Below are positions 57,097 to 64,000 of a DNA stretch of 64,000 bases, in pieces. Position numbers and translations under genes: made by a program. Source of the stretch: Flavonifractor porci (GTDB taxonomy: Bacteria; Bacillota; Clostridia; Oscillospirales; Oscillospiraceae); the NCBI RefSeq assembly GCF_037572415.1, contig NZ_JBBHLB010000013.1, positions 1-64,000 on the forward strand. Direction: 5' to 3'. Position 1 is the first letter of the stretch; every line of letters begins with the position of its first letter. Under the pieces are notes generated by a model that was not told the origin of the DNA, searched no databases, and saw only the letters and a program-made list of their open reading frames with translations.

Positions 57097-58335
57097 TCAG
57101 GGACGGATGCCCGCCCGGTCAAAGGCGGAAAGCAGCGCGTCCATATCCGGGGATACCATCATGGGCTCTCCGGCGGCCTTGATGCCGTTTTGTACGTCTT
57201 TGAGGCCGTTGCCGGTGACGATGCTCACCACGGTGCTGTCGGGGGAGATCAGGCCCAGCTCCAGAGCCTTTTTCACGCCGGCGGTACCGGCCACTCCGGC
57301 CGGCTCGCCGAACACCCCCTGGGTGCGGCCCAGCAGGGGCATGGCGGAGAGGATCTCCTCGTCGGACACGTTGACGGCCACGCCATGGGAGGCCCGGATG
57401 GCGTTCAGAGCCTTGTCCGGGTTGCGGGGCACCCCAACGGCGATGGAGTCGGCCAGGGTGTTTTCCGCCATGGGAGACCAGGGCTGTCCGGTCTGGATGG
57501 CCCGGTTCAGGGGGCAGCAGCCCTCCGCCTGGACGGCGATGAGTTTGGGCAGCCAGTCAATAAGGCCCACCTCGTACAGGTCCACAAGGCCCTTCCAGGC
57601 TCCGGCGATGGTGCAGCCATCCCCCACGGAGAGGGCGATGTAGTCGGGTACCTGCCAGTTCAGCTGCTCCATGATCTCCAGAGTCACCGTTTTTTTGCCC
57701 TCGGACAGGTAGGGGTTAATGGCGGCGTTGCGGTTGTACCATCCCCACTTGTCAATGGCGGCCTTGGACAGCTCGAAGGTGTCCTCATAGGAGCCGTCCA
57801 CGCTGATGACGGTGGAGCCAAAGATCCGCAGCTGGGCCACCTTGCCCTTGGGGGCCCTGCTGGGCACGAAGATGTAGGTGCGCAGTCCCGCCGCGGCGGC
57901 ATTGCCCGCCAGAGAGGAGGCGGCGTTGCCGGTGGAGGAGCAGGCGATGGTGTCCGCTCCCGCCTCTCTGGCTTTGACCACCGCCAGGGCGGAGGCCCGG
58001 TCCTTCAGGGAGGAAGTGGGATTCTGGCCGTCGTCCTTGATGTACAGCTTTTTCAGCCCCAGCTCTGCCCCCAGCCGGTCCGCCTCATAGAGGGGGGACC
58101 AGCCCACCCGCAGGGGTGGGGGAGCGGACTCCTCCTCCATAGGCAGCAGGGGGCGGTACCGCCACATGGAGCGGTCCGGGTTTTGGGCCAGCTTTTCCCG
58201 GGAAAGATCCCGGCGGAGGGCGGCGTAGTCGTACTGGATATCCAGGATGCCCCCGCAGGAGCAGATGGTGAGATCGGGGACGGCGGCGTACTCCTTGCCG
58301 CATTTGACGCACTTGGCGCCCAGAACATATTTCAT
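57097..58335 (-). CDS. Threonine synthase-like PLP enzyme
   Basis: A 412-residue fold-type II PLP enzyme. An N-terminal zinc-ribbon-like part (CVKCG, then CSCGG) precedes the catalytic domain with the PLP Lys in TSSLKDRA, the phosphate-binding SSTGNAASS and a late VSIVTGNGLKD. Overall it resembles threonine synthase; the position next to a hydantoinase and another PLP enzyme suggests a catabolic lyase or desulfurase-type reaction instead. ATG at 58335 behind AAAGGAGG; 15 bp after the next PLP gene. Confidence 0.85.
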   Translation of the reverse strand: MKYVLGAKCVKCGKEYAAVPDLTICSCGGILDIQYDYAALRRDLSREKLAQNPDRSMWRYRPLLPMEEESAPPPLRVGWSPLYEADRLGAELGLKKLYIKDDGQNPTSSLKDRASALAVVKAREAGADTIACSSTGNAASSLAGNAAAAGLRTYIFVPSRAPKGKVAQLRIFGSTVISVDGSYEDTFELSKAAIDKWGWYNRNAAINPYLSEGKKTVTLEIMEQLNWQVPDYIALSVGDGCTIAGAWKGLVDLYEVGLIDWLPKLIAVQAEGCCPLNRAIQTGQPWSPMAENTLADSIAVGVPRNPDKALNAIRASHGVAVNVSDEEILSAMPLLGRTQGVFGEPAGVAGTAGVKKALELGLISPDSTVVSIVTGNGLKDVQNGIKAAGEPMMVSPDMDALLSAFDRAGIRP

Positions 58336-58349
58336 GGAGGAACCTCCTT

Positions 58350-59816
58350 TTACAGGCTCTTCAGCACCCCGGTCTCCTCGTTGAAGGCCCGGATCAGCTC
58401 ATCCAGGGCGTCGGCCTGGCTGTGGACGTCGGCCCACTCGGTGCCGTACCACAGGGCGTCCAGCTCGTCGGTGGTCTTGCCCTGCTGCTCCACCCAGGTG
58501 TAGTACTTCAGGTTGTGGACCCGCTTGCGGTCGTAGTAGCCCAGCTCCGCCATGCAGTCGGTTTTCAGGCCCATCAGGTGGAGGGCAAAGTCCCAGGCGG
58601 CGGCTTTGGCGTCGTACTCGCCCAGCTGCCCGGTCAGCTCCGCCAGACGGGAGCGGTACATATCCGCCGAGTCGGTGAGGACGGTGCATACCACATCGTG
58701 CTCGGTAAGCTCGTAGTACTTGGCCAGCTTGATGCAGCACAGCACGTTGGCAATGCCCGAGATGCCCATGAGGGACAGCTGCTCCACCAGCTGGGGGTCC
58801 ACCCCGGCGTCCATGAGCTGGGCCTTGCCCGCCGGTTCGTTGAACAGCCGCAGCAGGGCCATGGCGTCGTTGTCGTCCACAGCCACCACCATGTCGGTGT
58901 TCTTTACGTCGTGGATCCAGGGCACGTGCTTGTCGCCGATGCCCTCCACCCGGTGGTCGCCGAAGCCGTTGTTCAGGATGGTGGGGCACTGGACCGCCTC
59001 GCCCACCGCCAGCTTCATGGCGGGGTAGACCTCCTTCAGGTAGTCGCCGCAGCCGATGGTGCCGGCGGAGCCGGAGGTGAAGCAGGCGCCCGCCAGCCGG
59101 TCGCCGGGGCGCTTGGCGTCCTCAAAGGCCTCGGCCACCGCCGCGCCGGTGACCTTATAGTGCCACAGGTGGTTGCCCATCTCGGCAAACTGGTTGAAGA
59201 TCATACAGTTGGGGTCACGGCTCAGCTCGTTGGTCTTGTCGAAGATCTCCTTCACATTGGACTCGCAGCCGGGGGTCTTGATGACCTCGGCGTCGATGGA
59301 GGCCAGCCAGTCAAACCGCTCCTGGCTCATGCCGGCGGGGAGAATGGCCACCCCGTGGACGCCCAGCAGCTTGGAGTTGAAGGCGCCGCCCCGGCAGTAG
59401 TTGCCGGTGGAGGGCCACACCGCCTTCTGGGAGGCGGCGTCAAACTGGCCGGTGACCAGACGGGGCGCCAGACAGCCGAAGGAGGCGCCCACCTTGTGGC
59501 AGCCAGTGGGGAACCACTTGCCCGGCAGGCACAGGATGCGGGCGGGCACGCCGGTGAGGGCGGGGGGCAGCTCGATGTAGTTGGGGGCGGAGCGGTACAG
59601 ACCGCCGGTGGGTACCGGCTGGTTCTTCCAGGTGATGCGGAACAGGTTGGCCGGGTCCACATCCCACAGGCCCACATGGGTCAGCCGGTCCCGGATGGGC
59701 TGAGGTACCGTCTCGGGATGGATCATATTTTCAAAGGTGGGAATCACCACGCCGTTTTCCCGGGCAATACGGATGTTATGCTCCAGGCCCTGGCGATGGA
59801 CGGTCAGGTCGATCAT
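58350..59816 (-). CDS. PLP-dependent enzyme of unassigned specificity
   Basis: A 488-residue fold-type II PLP enzyme. The probable PLP Lys lies in GCHKVGASFGC, with a Gly-rich phosphate site in STGNYCRGGAFNSKL and the later TSGSAGTIGCGDYLKE. It resembles cysteine synthase or diaminopropionate ammonia-lyase-type proteins but is long and I cannot assign the reaction. The start at 59816 follows AAGGAGG. It heads the operon running to the MocA-like gene. Confidence 0.82.
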   Translation of the reverse strand: MIDLTVHRQGLEHNIRIARENGVVIPTFENMIHPETVPQPIRDRLTHVGLWDVDPANLFRITWKNQPVPTGGLYRSAPNYIELPPALTGVPARILCLPGKWFPTGCHKVGASFGCLAPRLVTGQFDAASQKAVWPSTGNYCRGGAFNSKLLGVHGVAILPAGMSQERFDWLASIDAEVIKTPGCESNVKEIFDKTNELSRDPNCMIFNQFAEMGNHLWHYKVTGAAVAEAFEDAKRPGDRLAGACFTSGSAGTIGCGDYLKEVYPAMKLAVGEAVQCPTILNNGFGDHRVEGIGDKHVPWIHDVKNTDMVVAVDDNDAMALLRLFNEPAGKAQLMDAGVDPQLVEQLSLMGISGIANVLCCIKLAKYYELTEHDVVCTVLTDSADMYRSRLAELTGQLGEYDAKAAAWDFALHLMGLKTDCMAELGYYDRKRVHNLKYYTWVEQQGKTTDELDALWYGTEWADVHSQADALDELIRAFNEETGVLKSL

Positions 59817-59869
59817 ACACAAGCCTCCTTACCGAGATACTTACCAACATGATAGCACATGACGCTGAG

Positions 59870-60120
59870 AAATCAAGGAAAAGTATCCCACAACACTGGG
59901 AAAAAGGTCGTCGGATTTGTGGAGAGGCAACAAAAGGGCGCGGCAGTCCCCAAAATGGCAAAGCCATTTTGGGGATCAGGATGCAGCCCGCTGCGTCGCA
60001 CGCGCAAAGCGCGCACGCTTGTGGGCTGAGCAGTGTTTTTTCCGAGGCTCATGTCCCCGGAAAAAACAGATCTGAATTTATTTTGCGCCTGCGGGCGCAA
60101 ACTCTGCGAGGCTTTTTAAA
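59870..60120. repeat. Multi-hairpin intergenic repeat
   Basis: Hairpins in order: CCCCAAAATGGC-aaa-GCCATTTTGGGG, a GCCCGC..GTGGGC stem holding GCGC-aaa-GCGC, TTTTTTCCG..CGGAAAAAA and TTTGCGCC-tgc-GGGCGCAAA. The CCCCAAAA stem and the ACAAGCGTGCG on the minus strand recall the glyS element. It occupies most of the 366-bp gap 59817-60182; two minus-strand frames across it are translated repeat. Confidence 0.65.
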
Positions 60121-60127
60121 AAGTGAA

Positions 60128-60161
60128 AGGGGCGCGCCGTCGTTTTGGACGGCGCGCCCCT
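60128..60161 (-). terminator. Terminator of the GntR-ABC operon
   Basis: AGGGGCGCGCCGTC-ntt-GACGGCGCGCCCCT-type hairpin; TTTCACTTTTT follows on the minus strand. Confidence 0.75.
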
Positions 60162-60182
60162 GAAGGGATGGCGGCGGAGGGT

Positions 60183-62084
60183 TCAGCTGTTGGACTGTAT
60201 GTTGACCTCCGCCTGGGAGAGGAAGGCGTGGGGGTAGCTGCTGAGCACCTCCATGGTGTGGACGGCGCTCTTTTGCAGGGTGATGGTGACGGTATAGGTG
60301 GAGGCCTCGCTGGCGGGGGCGGTGCCGCCGGAGGTACCGGACTGATCCAGCCGGAAGGTGAGCTCCAGGTCGGCATAGCAGCAGTTGTCCATCCGCTCCT
60401 GGTCCTCCAGCAGATAGCGGCGGCCCAGATTGCCCTCGGCAACATCGGCCCGTATGGCCTCCAGCAGGGGATTCAGCAGATCGGCGGGCAGGTACTCAAA
60501 GCCGTAGCTGTTGTCCTCCGGGTTGTAAAGGTTGACCAGAGCGGCGTCCACCAGCCGGTCCTTCTGGCCGATGGAGCCGAAGTAGATCTGATTGGCCACC
60601 TGGGGCTGGTTGATGAGCTGGGACAGCCGGGCGGCGGGGGAGGAGGCGTCCTCCAGATCCTCCTGCCGAACAGGCAGTTCGTACCGCCGCTCCAGCACGG
60701 TGCCGTCGGTCAGCTCATACCACAGGCGCACGGTGGTACTGGTCTCCACCTGCAGGTCCAGCCCGTTGGAGTCGCTGATCCAGGACTCGGTGCTGACCCC
60801 TCTGGCCTGCACGGCCTCCAGTTCGCCCTTGCGGCCGGTGATGGAGGAGTGGAGGGTGGTGATCTGCTCAATGGTCTGGGGATCGGAGGTGGAGAAGACC
60901 AGATAGTCGCCGCTGTCGCGGGGGGCGGTGTTGATACCGCTGATCTCCACCGTCTTGACCTGAGCGGCGTCGGGTACCCGGTGCTCAAAGCCCAGCAGAT
61001 CCAGCTCCAGGGTGGCCATGGCGCCTACCAGGCACACCAGAAAGACCACGCAGCCCTTCCAGCTGGTTTTGAACACCCAGAACCGCTTTTTCAACAACAT
61101 TTCCGCGATGAAGCAGCCAAAGGCCCCCCACAGCAGCATCCAGCCCAACAGGGTCCAGGCGCCCCGGGGCAGCAGGGTGTAGAAGATGGAGTAGAAAAAG
61201 GCGCCCAGGGTGATGGCGCAGCACAGGGCCATGCCGTAGCGGAACACCGGGCGCACCCAGCCCACGCTGATCACGTCCCCCGCCCGCTCCAGCTGGCGGC
61301 GGCAGTAGACCGCCAGGGCAATGCCCGCCAGCAGCAGGCCGATGAGGGCGTAAAGGACTACCAGACCCAGGCCGCAGTACCGGACAGTGCTGGTGGAGTA
61401 GTCCAGGCCGGTGCATCGCAGCAGCTTGAGGGCGGGAGTGAACCACATGGCCCACTCCTCCGCCCACACCGCGCCGGTGAAGCCGAAGAGAAATTCCCGG
61501 GCAATGCCCTCCACCAGGTAGGTAAGGAACGAGGCCAGAAAATTGAGGATCAGGTAGAAGGCGGGCAGGGCCAGAATATGGCCGGTGAACATGGCGCAGA
61601 ACACGGCAAAGGAGTAAAAGAACAGGCACAAAAGGCAGGCGACCACCAGCCAGGTGAACAGGGAACTGAACACCACTTTGCCGTTGAGGGCCTCTGCCAT
61701 CAGAGCCAGCAGGAAGACCCCGAAATTGGGGACCCACAGAAAGGCCAGACCGGACAGATAGTTGGTGAGGAACAGGCCCTCCCGCCGCATGGGCAGGGCG
61801 TGGAGCATCCCCACCGAGCGGGAGGAGTAGAGGTAGGAGAACACCGCCATGGCGCACAGGATGCCAAAGAGGAAGGCCAGCACCAGGGCCATGTTTCCGC
61901 TGTGGTACAGCAGGTGCAGGGGGAACTCCCGGGCCAGGCCCTTGTCCCAGCCGTCCCGGCGCAGCAGCACCCCTACCGGCAGCAGTACCGCCCAGATCAG
62001 GGCGTACAGACCCCAGATGGGCCAGAACCGGGCCAGATTTTTGCGGAAGAGGGTCATATTAAAGTACGATGTCCCGGACCCCAT
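60183..62084 (-). CDS. ABC transporter permease with extracytoplasmic domain
   Basis: A 633-residue membrane protein. About ten transmembrane segments span residues 15-380 in two groups, and a large soluble domain (about 390-633) follows the last helix. Similar YtrC/YtrD-type or DUF6449-like permeases partner with a single ATPase and a GntR repressor. The start at 62084 follows GGGAGGTG and lies 26 bp inside the ATPase gene. The substrate is unknown; drug or antimicrobial peptide export is possible. Confidence 0.85.
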   Translation of the reverse strand: MGSGTSYFNMTLFRKNLARFWPIWGLYALIWAVLLPVGVLLRRDGWDKGLAREFPLHLLYHSGNMALVLAFLFGILCAMAVFSYLYSSRSVGMLHALPMRREGLFLTNYLSGLAFLWVPNFGVFLLALMAEALNGKVVFSSLFTWLVVACLLCLFFYSFAVFCAMFTGHILALPAFYLILNFLASFLTYLVEGIAREFLFGFTGAVWAEEWAMWFTPALKLLRCTGLDYSTSTVRYCGLGLVVLYALIGLLLAGIALAVYCRRQLERAGDVISVGWVRPVFRYGMALCCAITLGAFFYSIFYTLLPRGAWTLLGWMLLWGAFGCFIAEMLLKKRFWVFKTSWKGCVVFLVCLVGAMATLELDLLGFEHRVPDAAQVKTVEISGINTAPRDSGDYLVFSTSDPQTIEQITTLHSSITGRKGELEAVQARGVSTESWISDSNGLDLQVETSTTVRLWYELTDGTVLERRYELPVRQEDLEDASSPAARLSQLINQPQVANQIYFGSIGQKDRLVDAALVNLYNPEDNSYGFEYLPADLLNPLLEAIRADVAEGNLGRRYLLEDQERMDNCCYADLELTFRLDQSGTSGGTAPASEASTYTVTITLQKSAVHTMEVLSSYPHAFLSQAEVNIQSNS

Positions 62085-62961
62085 AGTCCTCACCTCCCAA
62101 CTCATAAATAAAGATCTCCTCCAGGGTAAGGGGCAGAGCTTCCATCAGAATGGGAGCGTACACCGCCAGACGGTTGGTCACGTCGGTGGAATTGCCCCGG
62201 ATGATGAGGGTATGGATGCGGCCCACCTGGGACACATGGAGCACCCCCAGATCCTCCGGCAGCTTGGGCATCTCCCGCTCCTGAAACACGATCTGCATTT
62301 TCACCACGTTCTCCTGCAAATCGGACAGGGAGCGTTCAATGAGCACCTTGCCGTGGGAGAGGATGCCCACATGGTCGCATACGTCTTCCAGCTCCCGCAG
62401 GTTATGGGAGGACACCAGCACGGTGGTACCCTGCTCGGCCACGTCCCCCATGAGCAGGGACCACACCTGGCGGCGCATCACCGGGTCCAGGCCGTCCACC
62501 GGTTCGTCCAGCACCAGCACCTCCGGCCGGCAGCACAGAGCCACCCAGAAGGCGGACTGCTTCTGCATCCCCTTGGACAGGCGGCGGATGGGCTGGCCCT
62601 CGTCCACGTTGGTAAACACGTCCTTCAGCGCCTCGTACCGGGCCGTGTCGAACCGGGGATAAAAGCCCCTGTAAAAGCGCATCATGTCCCGGGTGGAGGC
62701 GGACAGAAAGTAGTACAGCTCGTCGGGAATGTCGGCGATGCGGGCCTTGGCGGCGGGGTTTTCGTAGATGGGGTTGCCGTCCAGCAGTACCGAGCCGGAG
62801 TCCTGCCGGTACACCCCGGTGACGTGGCGCAGCAGGGTGGACTTGCCCGCGCCGTTAGGACCCACCAGGCCGTAGATGGAGCCCTGGGGCACCGTCATGG
62901 TCAGACCGTCCAGGGCTTTAAAGCCGTCGAAGGTCTTGACCACGTTTTTGGCTTCGATCAT
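62059..62961 (-). CDS. ABC transporter ATP-binding protein
   Basis: A 300-residue ATPase: Walker A GPNGAGKST, signature RRLSKGMQKQ, Walker B VLVLDEPVDGLDP and switch His in VSSHNLRE, then a C-terminal extension of about 90 residues. It energises the permease encoded next. It overlaps the regulator by 4 bp and the permease by 26 bp. Confidence 0.94.
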   Translation of the reverse strand: MIEAKNVVKTFDGFKALDGLTMTVPQGSIYGLVGPNGAGKSTLLRHVTGVYRQDSGSVLLDGNPIYENPAAKARIADIPDELYYFLSASTRDMMRFYRGFYPRFDTARYEALKDVFTNVDEGQPIRRLSKGMQKQSAFWVALCCRPEVLVLDEPVDGLDPVMRRQVWSLLMGDVAEQGTTVLVSSHNLRELEDVCDHVGILSHGKVLIERSLSDLQENVVKMQIVFQEREMPKLPEDLGVLHVSQVGRIHTLIIRGNSTDVTNRLAVYAPILMEALPLTLEEIFIYELGGEDYGVRDIVL

Positions 62962-63347
62962 GGTTTCCTCTCCTCTCTCACCGCCTGGCGGGCGGCGGCC
63001 TCGTCCAGACGGCGGGCCAGCTCCCCCGCCGTCATGCCCAAAAACAGCAGTTCCGCGGCAGAGGAGTCAAAGTCCTTCAGCAGCCGCTCCCGCCGGTCGG
63101 CATTTACGTCGGCCTGGGGAGCCGCAAAGGAGCCCTTGCCCGCCACGGTATACAGATAGCCCTCCCGCTCCAGGGACTCGTAGGCCCGCTGGATGGTGTT
63201 GGGGTTGATGGCCAGCGACGTGGCCAATGCCCGCACCGATGGCAGTTTGTCCCCGGCCTGGAGGGCCCCCGTCACAACCAGGTGCCGCAGTCCATCCTTC
63301 ACCTGTTCGTAGATGGGCCGGGCGTCCCGGTAATTGAGCTGGATCAT
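62958..63347 (-). CDS. GntR family transcriptional regulator (YtrA-like)
   Basis: A 129-residue short GntR protein with only the winged helix (PIYEQVKDGLRHLVVTGALQ and NPNTIQRAYESLEREGYLY) and a helical C-terminus, the YtrA type that represses its own ABC operon. ATG at 63347 behind AAGGAG. Upstream on the minus strand GTATACTAACTGTATTA (near 63390) is both a probable -10 region and a dyad suited to be its operator. Confidence 0.9.
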   Translation of the reverse strand: MIQLNYRDARPIYEQVKDGLRHLVVTGALQAGDKLPSVRALATSLAINPNTIQRAYESLEREGYLYTVAGKGSFAAPQADVNADRRERLLKDFDSSAAELLFLGMTAGELARRLDEAAARQAVREERKP

Positions 63348-63504
63348 CCTGGCATCTCCTTTCTGGAAGTGTATGACACATCTTAATACAGTTAGTATAC
63401 ACGCAGGGGCAGGGGGAAATCCTTAAAAAAGTGTGACGTTTTTCTTCCGGTTTTCGGCGCGGGCGGGCCGGAGCGTATCTCTGCGGCAAACGGCGGGCGG
63501 GATA

Positions 63505-63536
63505 TAAAAAACGCCCCGCGGTTTCCCGCGGGACGT
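63505..63536 (-). terminator. Terminator of the CoA-transferase gene
   Basis: CGTCCCGCGG-gaaa-CCGCGGGGCG on the minus strand followed by TTTTTTA. Confidence 0.88.
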
Positions 63537-63557
63537 CTGTATGTGGCGTTAAGCCGA

Positions 63558-64000
63558 TCAGCACATGGGCTTCAGGTCGGGGGAGACGATCAGGGTAGCC
63601 TCGGTGGCAGCCTGGATCTGCTCCACGGTGAACTCGGGGTTGTACTCCACCAGCTCCAGACCCTTGTCGGTCACGTTGATCACGGCCATCTCGGTGATGA
63701 TCTTGGTGATGCAGTGCACGGCGGTGTAGGGCAGACGGCACTTCTTCAGGATCTTGGGATTGCCCTTGGCGGTGTGCTCCATGGCGACGATGACGTGCTT
63801 GGCGCCCACCAGCAGGTCCATGGCGCCGCCCATGCCGGGCACTTTCTTGCCGGGGATGATCCAGTTGGACAGAGAGCCCTCCTCGTCCACCTCCAGGCCG
63901 CCCAGAATGGTGGCGTCCACATGGCCGCCGCGGATCAGGCCGAAGGAGGAGCAGGAGTCGATGAAAGCGCCGCCGGGGGCCACAGCGGCGGGAGCGCCGC
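63558..64000 (-). CDS. 3-oxoacid CoA-transferase subunit B, partial at window edge
   Basis: The C-terminal 147 residues of a family I CoA-transferase beta subunit, with the frame open to the window edge. Conserved segments are PGGAFIDSCSSFGLIRGGH, ILGGLEVDEEGSLSNWIIPG and MGGAMDLLVGAK. The active-site Glu would lie upstream, beyond the window. It moves CoA between acyl groups, for example acetoacetate or butyrate and acetyl-CoA or succinyl-CoA; substrate not determinable here. Subunit A probably precedes it. Confidence 0.9.
   Translation of the reverse strand, partial: GAPAAVAPGGAFIDSCSSFGLIRGGHVDATILGGLEVDEEGSLSNWIIPGKKVPGMGGAMDLLVGAKHVIVAMEHTAKGNPKILKKCRLPYTAVHCITKIITEMAVINVTDKGLELVEYNPEFTVEQIQAATEATLIVSPDLKPMC

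Noticed and set aside
59776..60100. Minus-strand frames of 63 and 75 residues over the multi-hairpin repeat
   Set aside because: They translate the repeat itself. I recall similar spurious proteins in other Oscillospiraceae genomes.

Overview
The window is a gene-dense, GC-rich stretch of a spore-forming, anaerobic Firmicute, most likely an Oscillospiraceae/Clostridia gut bacterium of the Flavonifractor - Intestinimonas - Lawsonibacter kind. That placement is inference. It rests on the spore protease gene gpr, T-box leaders before glyS and hisS, a Spo0A-like regulator, S-layer-homology proteins, pantothenate uptake through an ECF S component, accessory genes for selenium-dependent molybdenum hydroxylases, a CoA-transferase, and GC-rich palindromic intergenic repeats. 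I saw no rRNA, tRNA, CRISPR array, prophage or plasmid genes.

Layout. 1-1.9 kb: palindromic repeats, a DUF559 nuclease gene bracketed by inverted repeat arms, rnhA and a flavodoxin. 1.9-7.8 kb: glyS with a duplicated 3' tail, then the CoA block coaBC / panT / coaX and a YihY membrane protein. 7.9-15.1 kb: rpsT, gpr, lepA, an XRE regulator, pta and an M23 endopeptidase. 15.2-18.4 kb: two adjacent moeA genes, the second fused to a binding-protein-like domain. 18.5-25.9 kb: a small ribbon-helix-helix protein, aspS, an SLH protein, hisS, mgsA (also with a duplicated tail) and minD. 25.9-35.4 kb: an origin-type segment with rsmG, serS, mscL, parB, parA, a Noc-like ParB, three parS sites, a Spo0A-like regulator and an XRE protein. 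35.5-39.5 kb: a PrsA-like foldase, a YitT protein and an SLH-GH18 protein. 39.7-45.5 kb: xpt with a BMP-type nucleoside ABC importer. 45.6-49.4 kb: BlaR1/BlaI-like and sigma/anti-sigma pairs. 49.5-52.9 kb: the operon mntP-yqeC-yqeB-xdhC, and tadA. 53-54.6 kb: two tandem small-RNA candidates and two paralogous lipoproteins. 54.7-59.8 kb: a MobA/MocA-like nucleotidyltransferase, a dihydropyrimidinase and two PLP enzymes. 60-64 kb: a GntR-ABC operon and the end of a CoA-transferase subunit.

How the genes fit together. Several blocks are metabolically coherent. PanT, CoaX and CoaBC would import pantothenate and carry it towards CoA. Xpt and the BMP transporter fit purine salvage. Two MoeA proteins, YqeB, YqeC, XdhC and the MocA-like enzyme are maturation factors for molybdenum hydroxylases, and the dihydropyrimidinase with two PLP enzymes suggests catabolism of a purine or hydantoin type of compound. 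The hydroxylase itself is not in the window.

The most unusual content is non-coding. (1) A DUF559 nuclease gene sits between inverted arms, and the same arms build small nuclease-free repeats elsewhere. (2) Short multi-hairpin elements lie behind glyS and mgsA; in both, exactly the last 61 bp of the gene is present again beyond the element, and an inverted 13-14 bp copy of the junction lies inside it. (3) Two tandem, independently terminated small-RNA candidates carry the same 5' segment, a C-rich anti-Shine-Dalgarno stretch and Pho-box-like promoter repeats. All motifs, repeats and alignments were read by eye; no database search was run.
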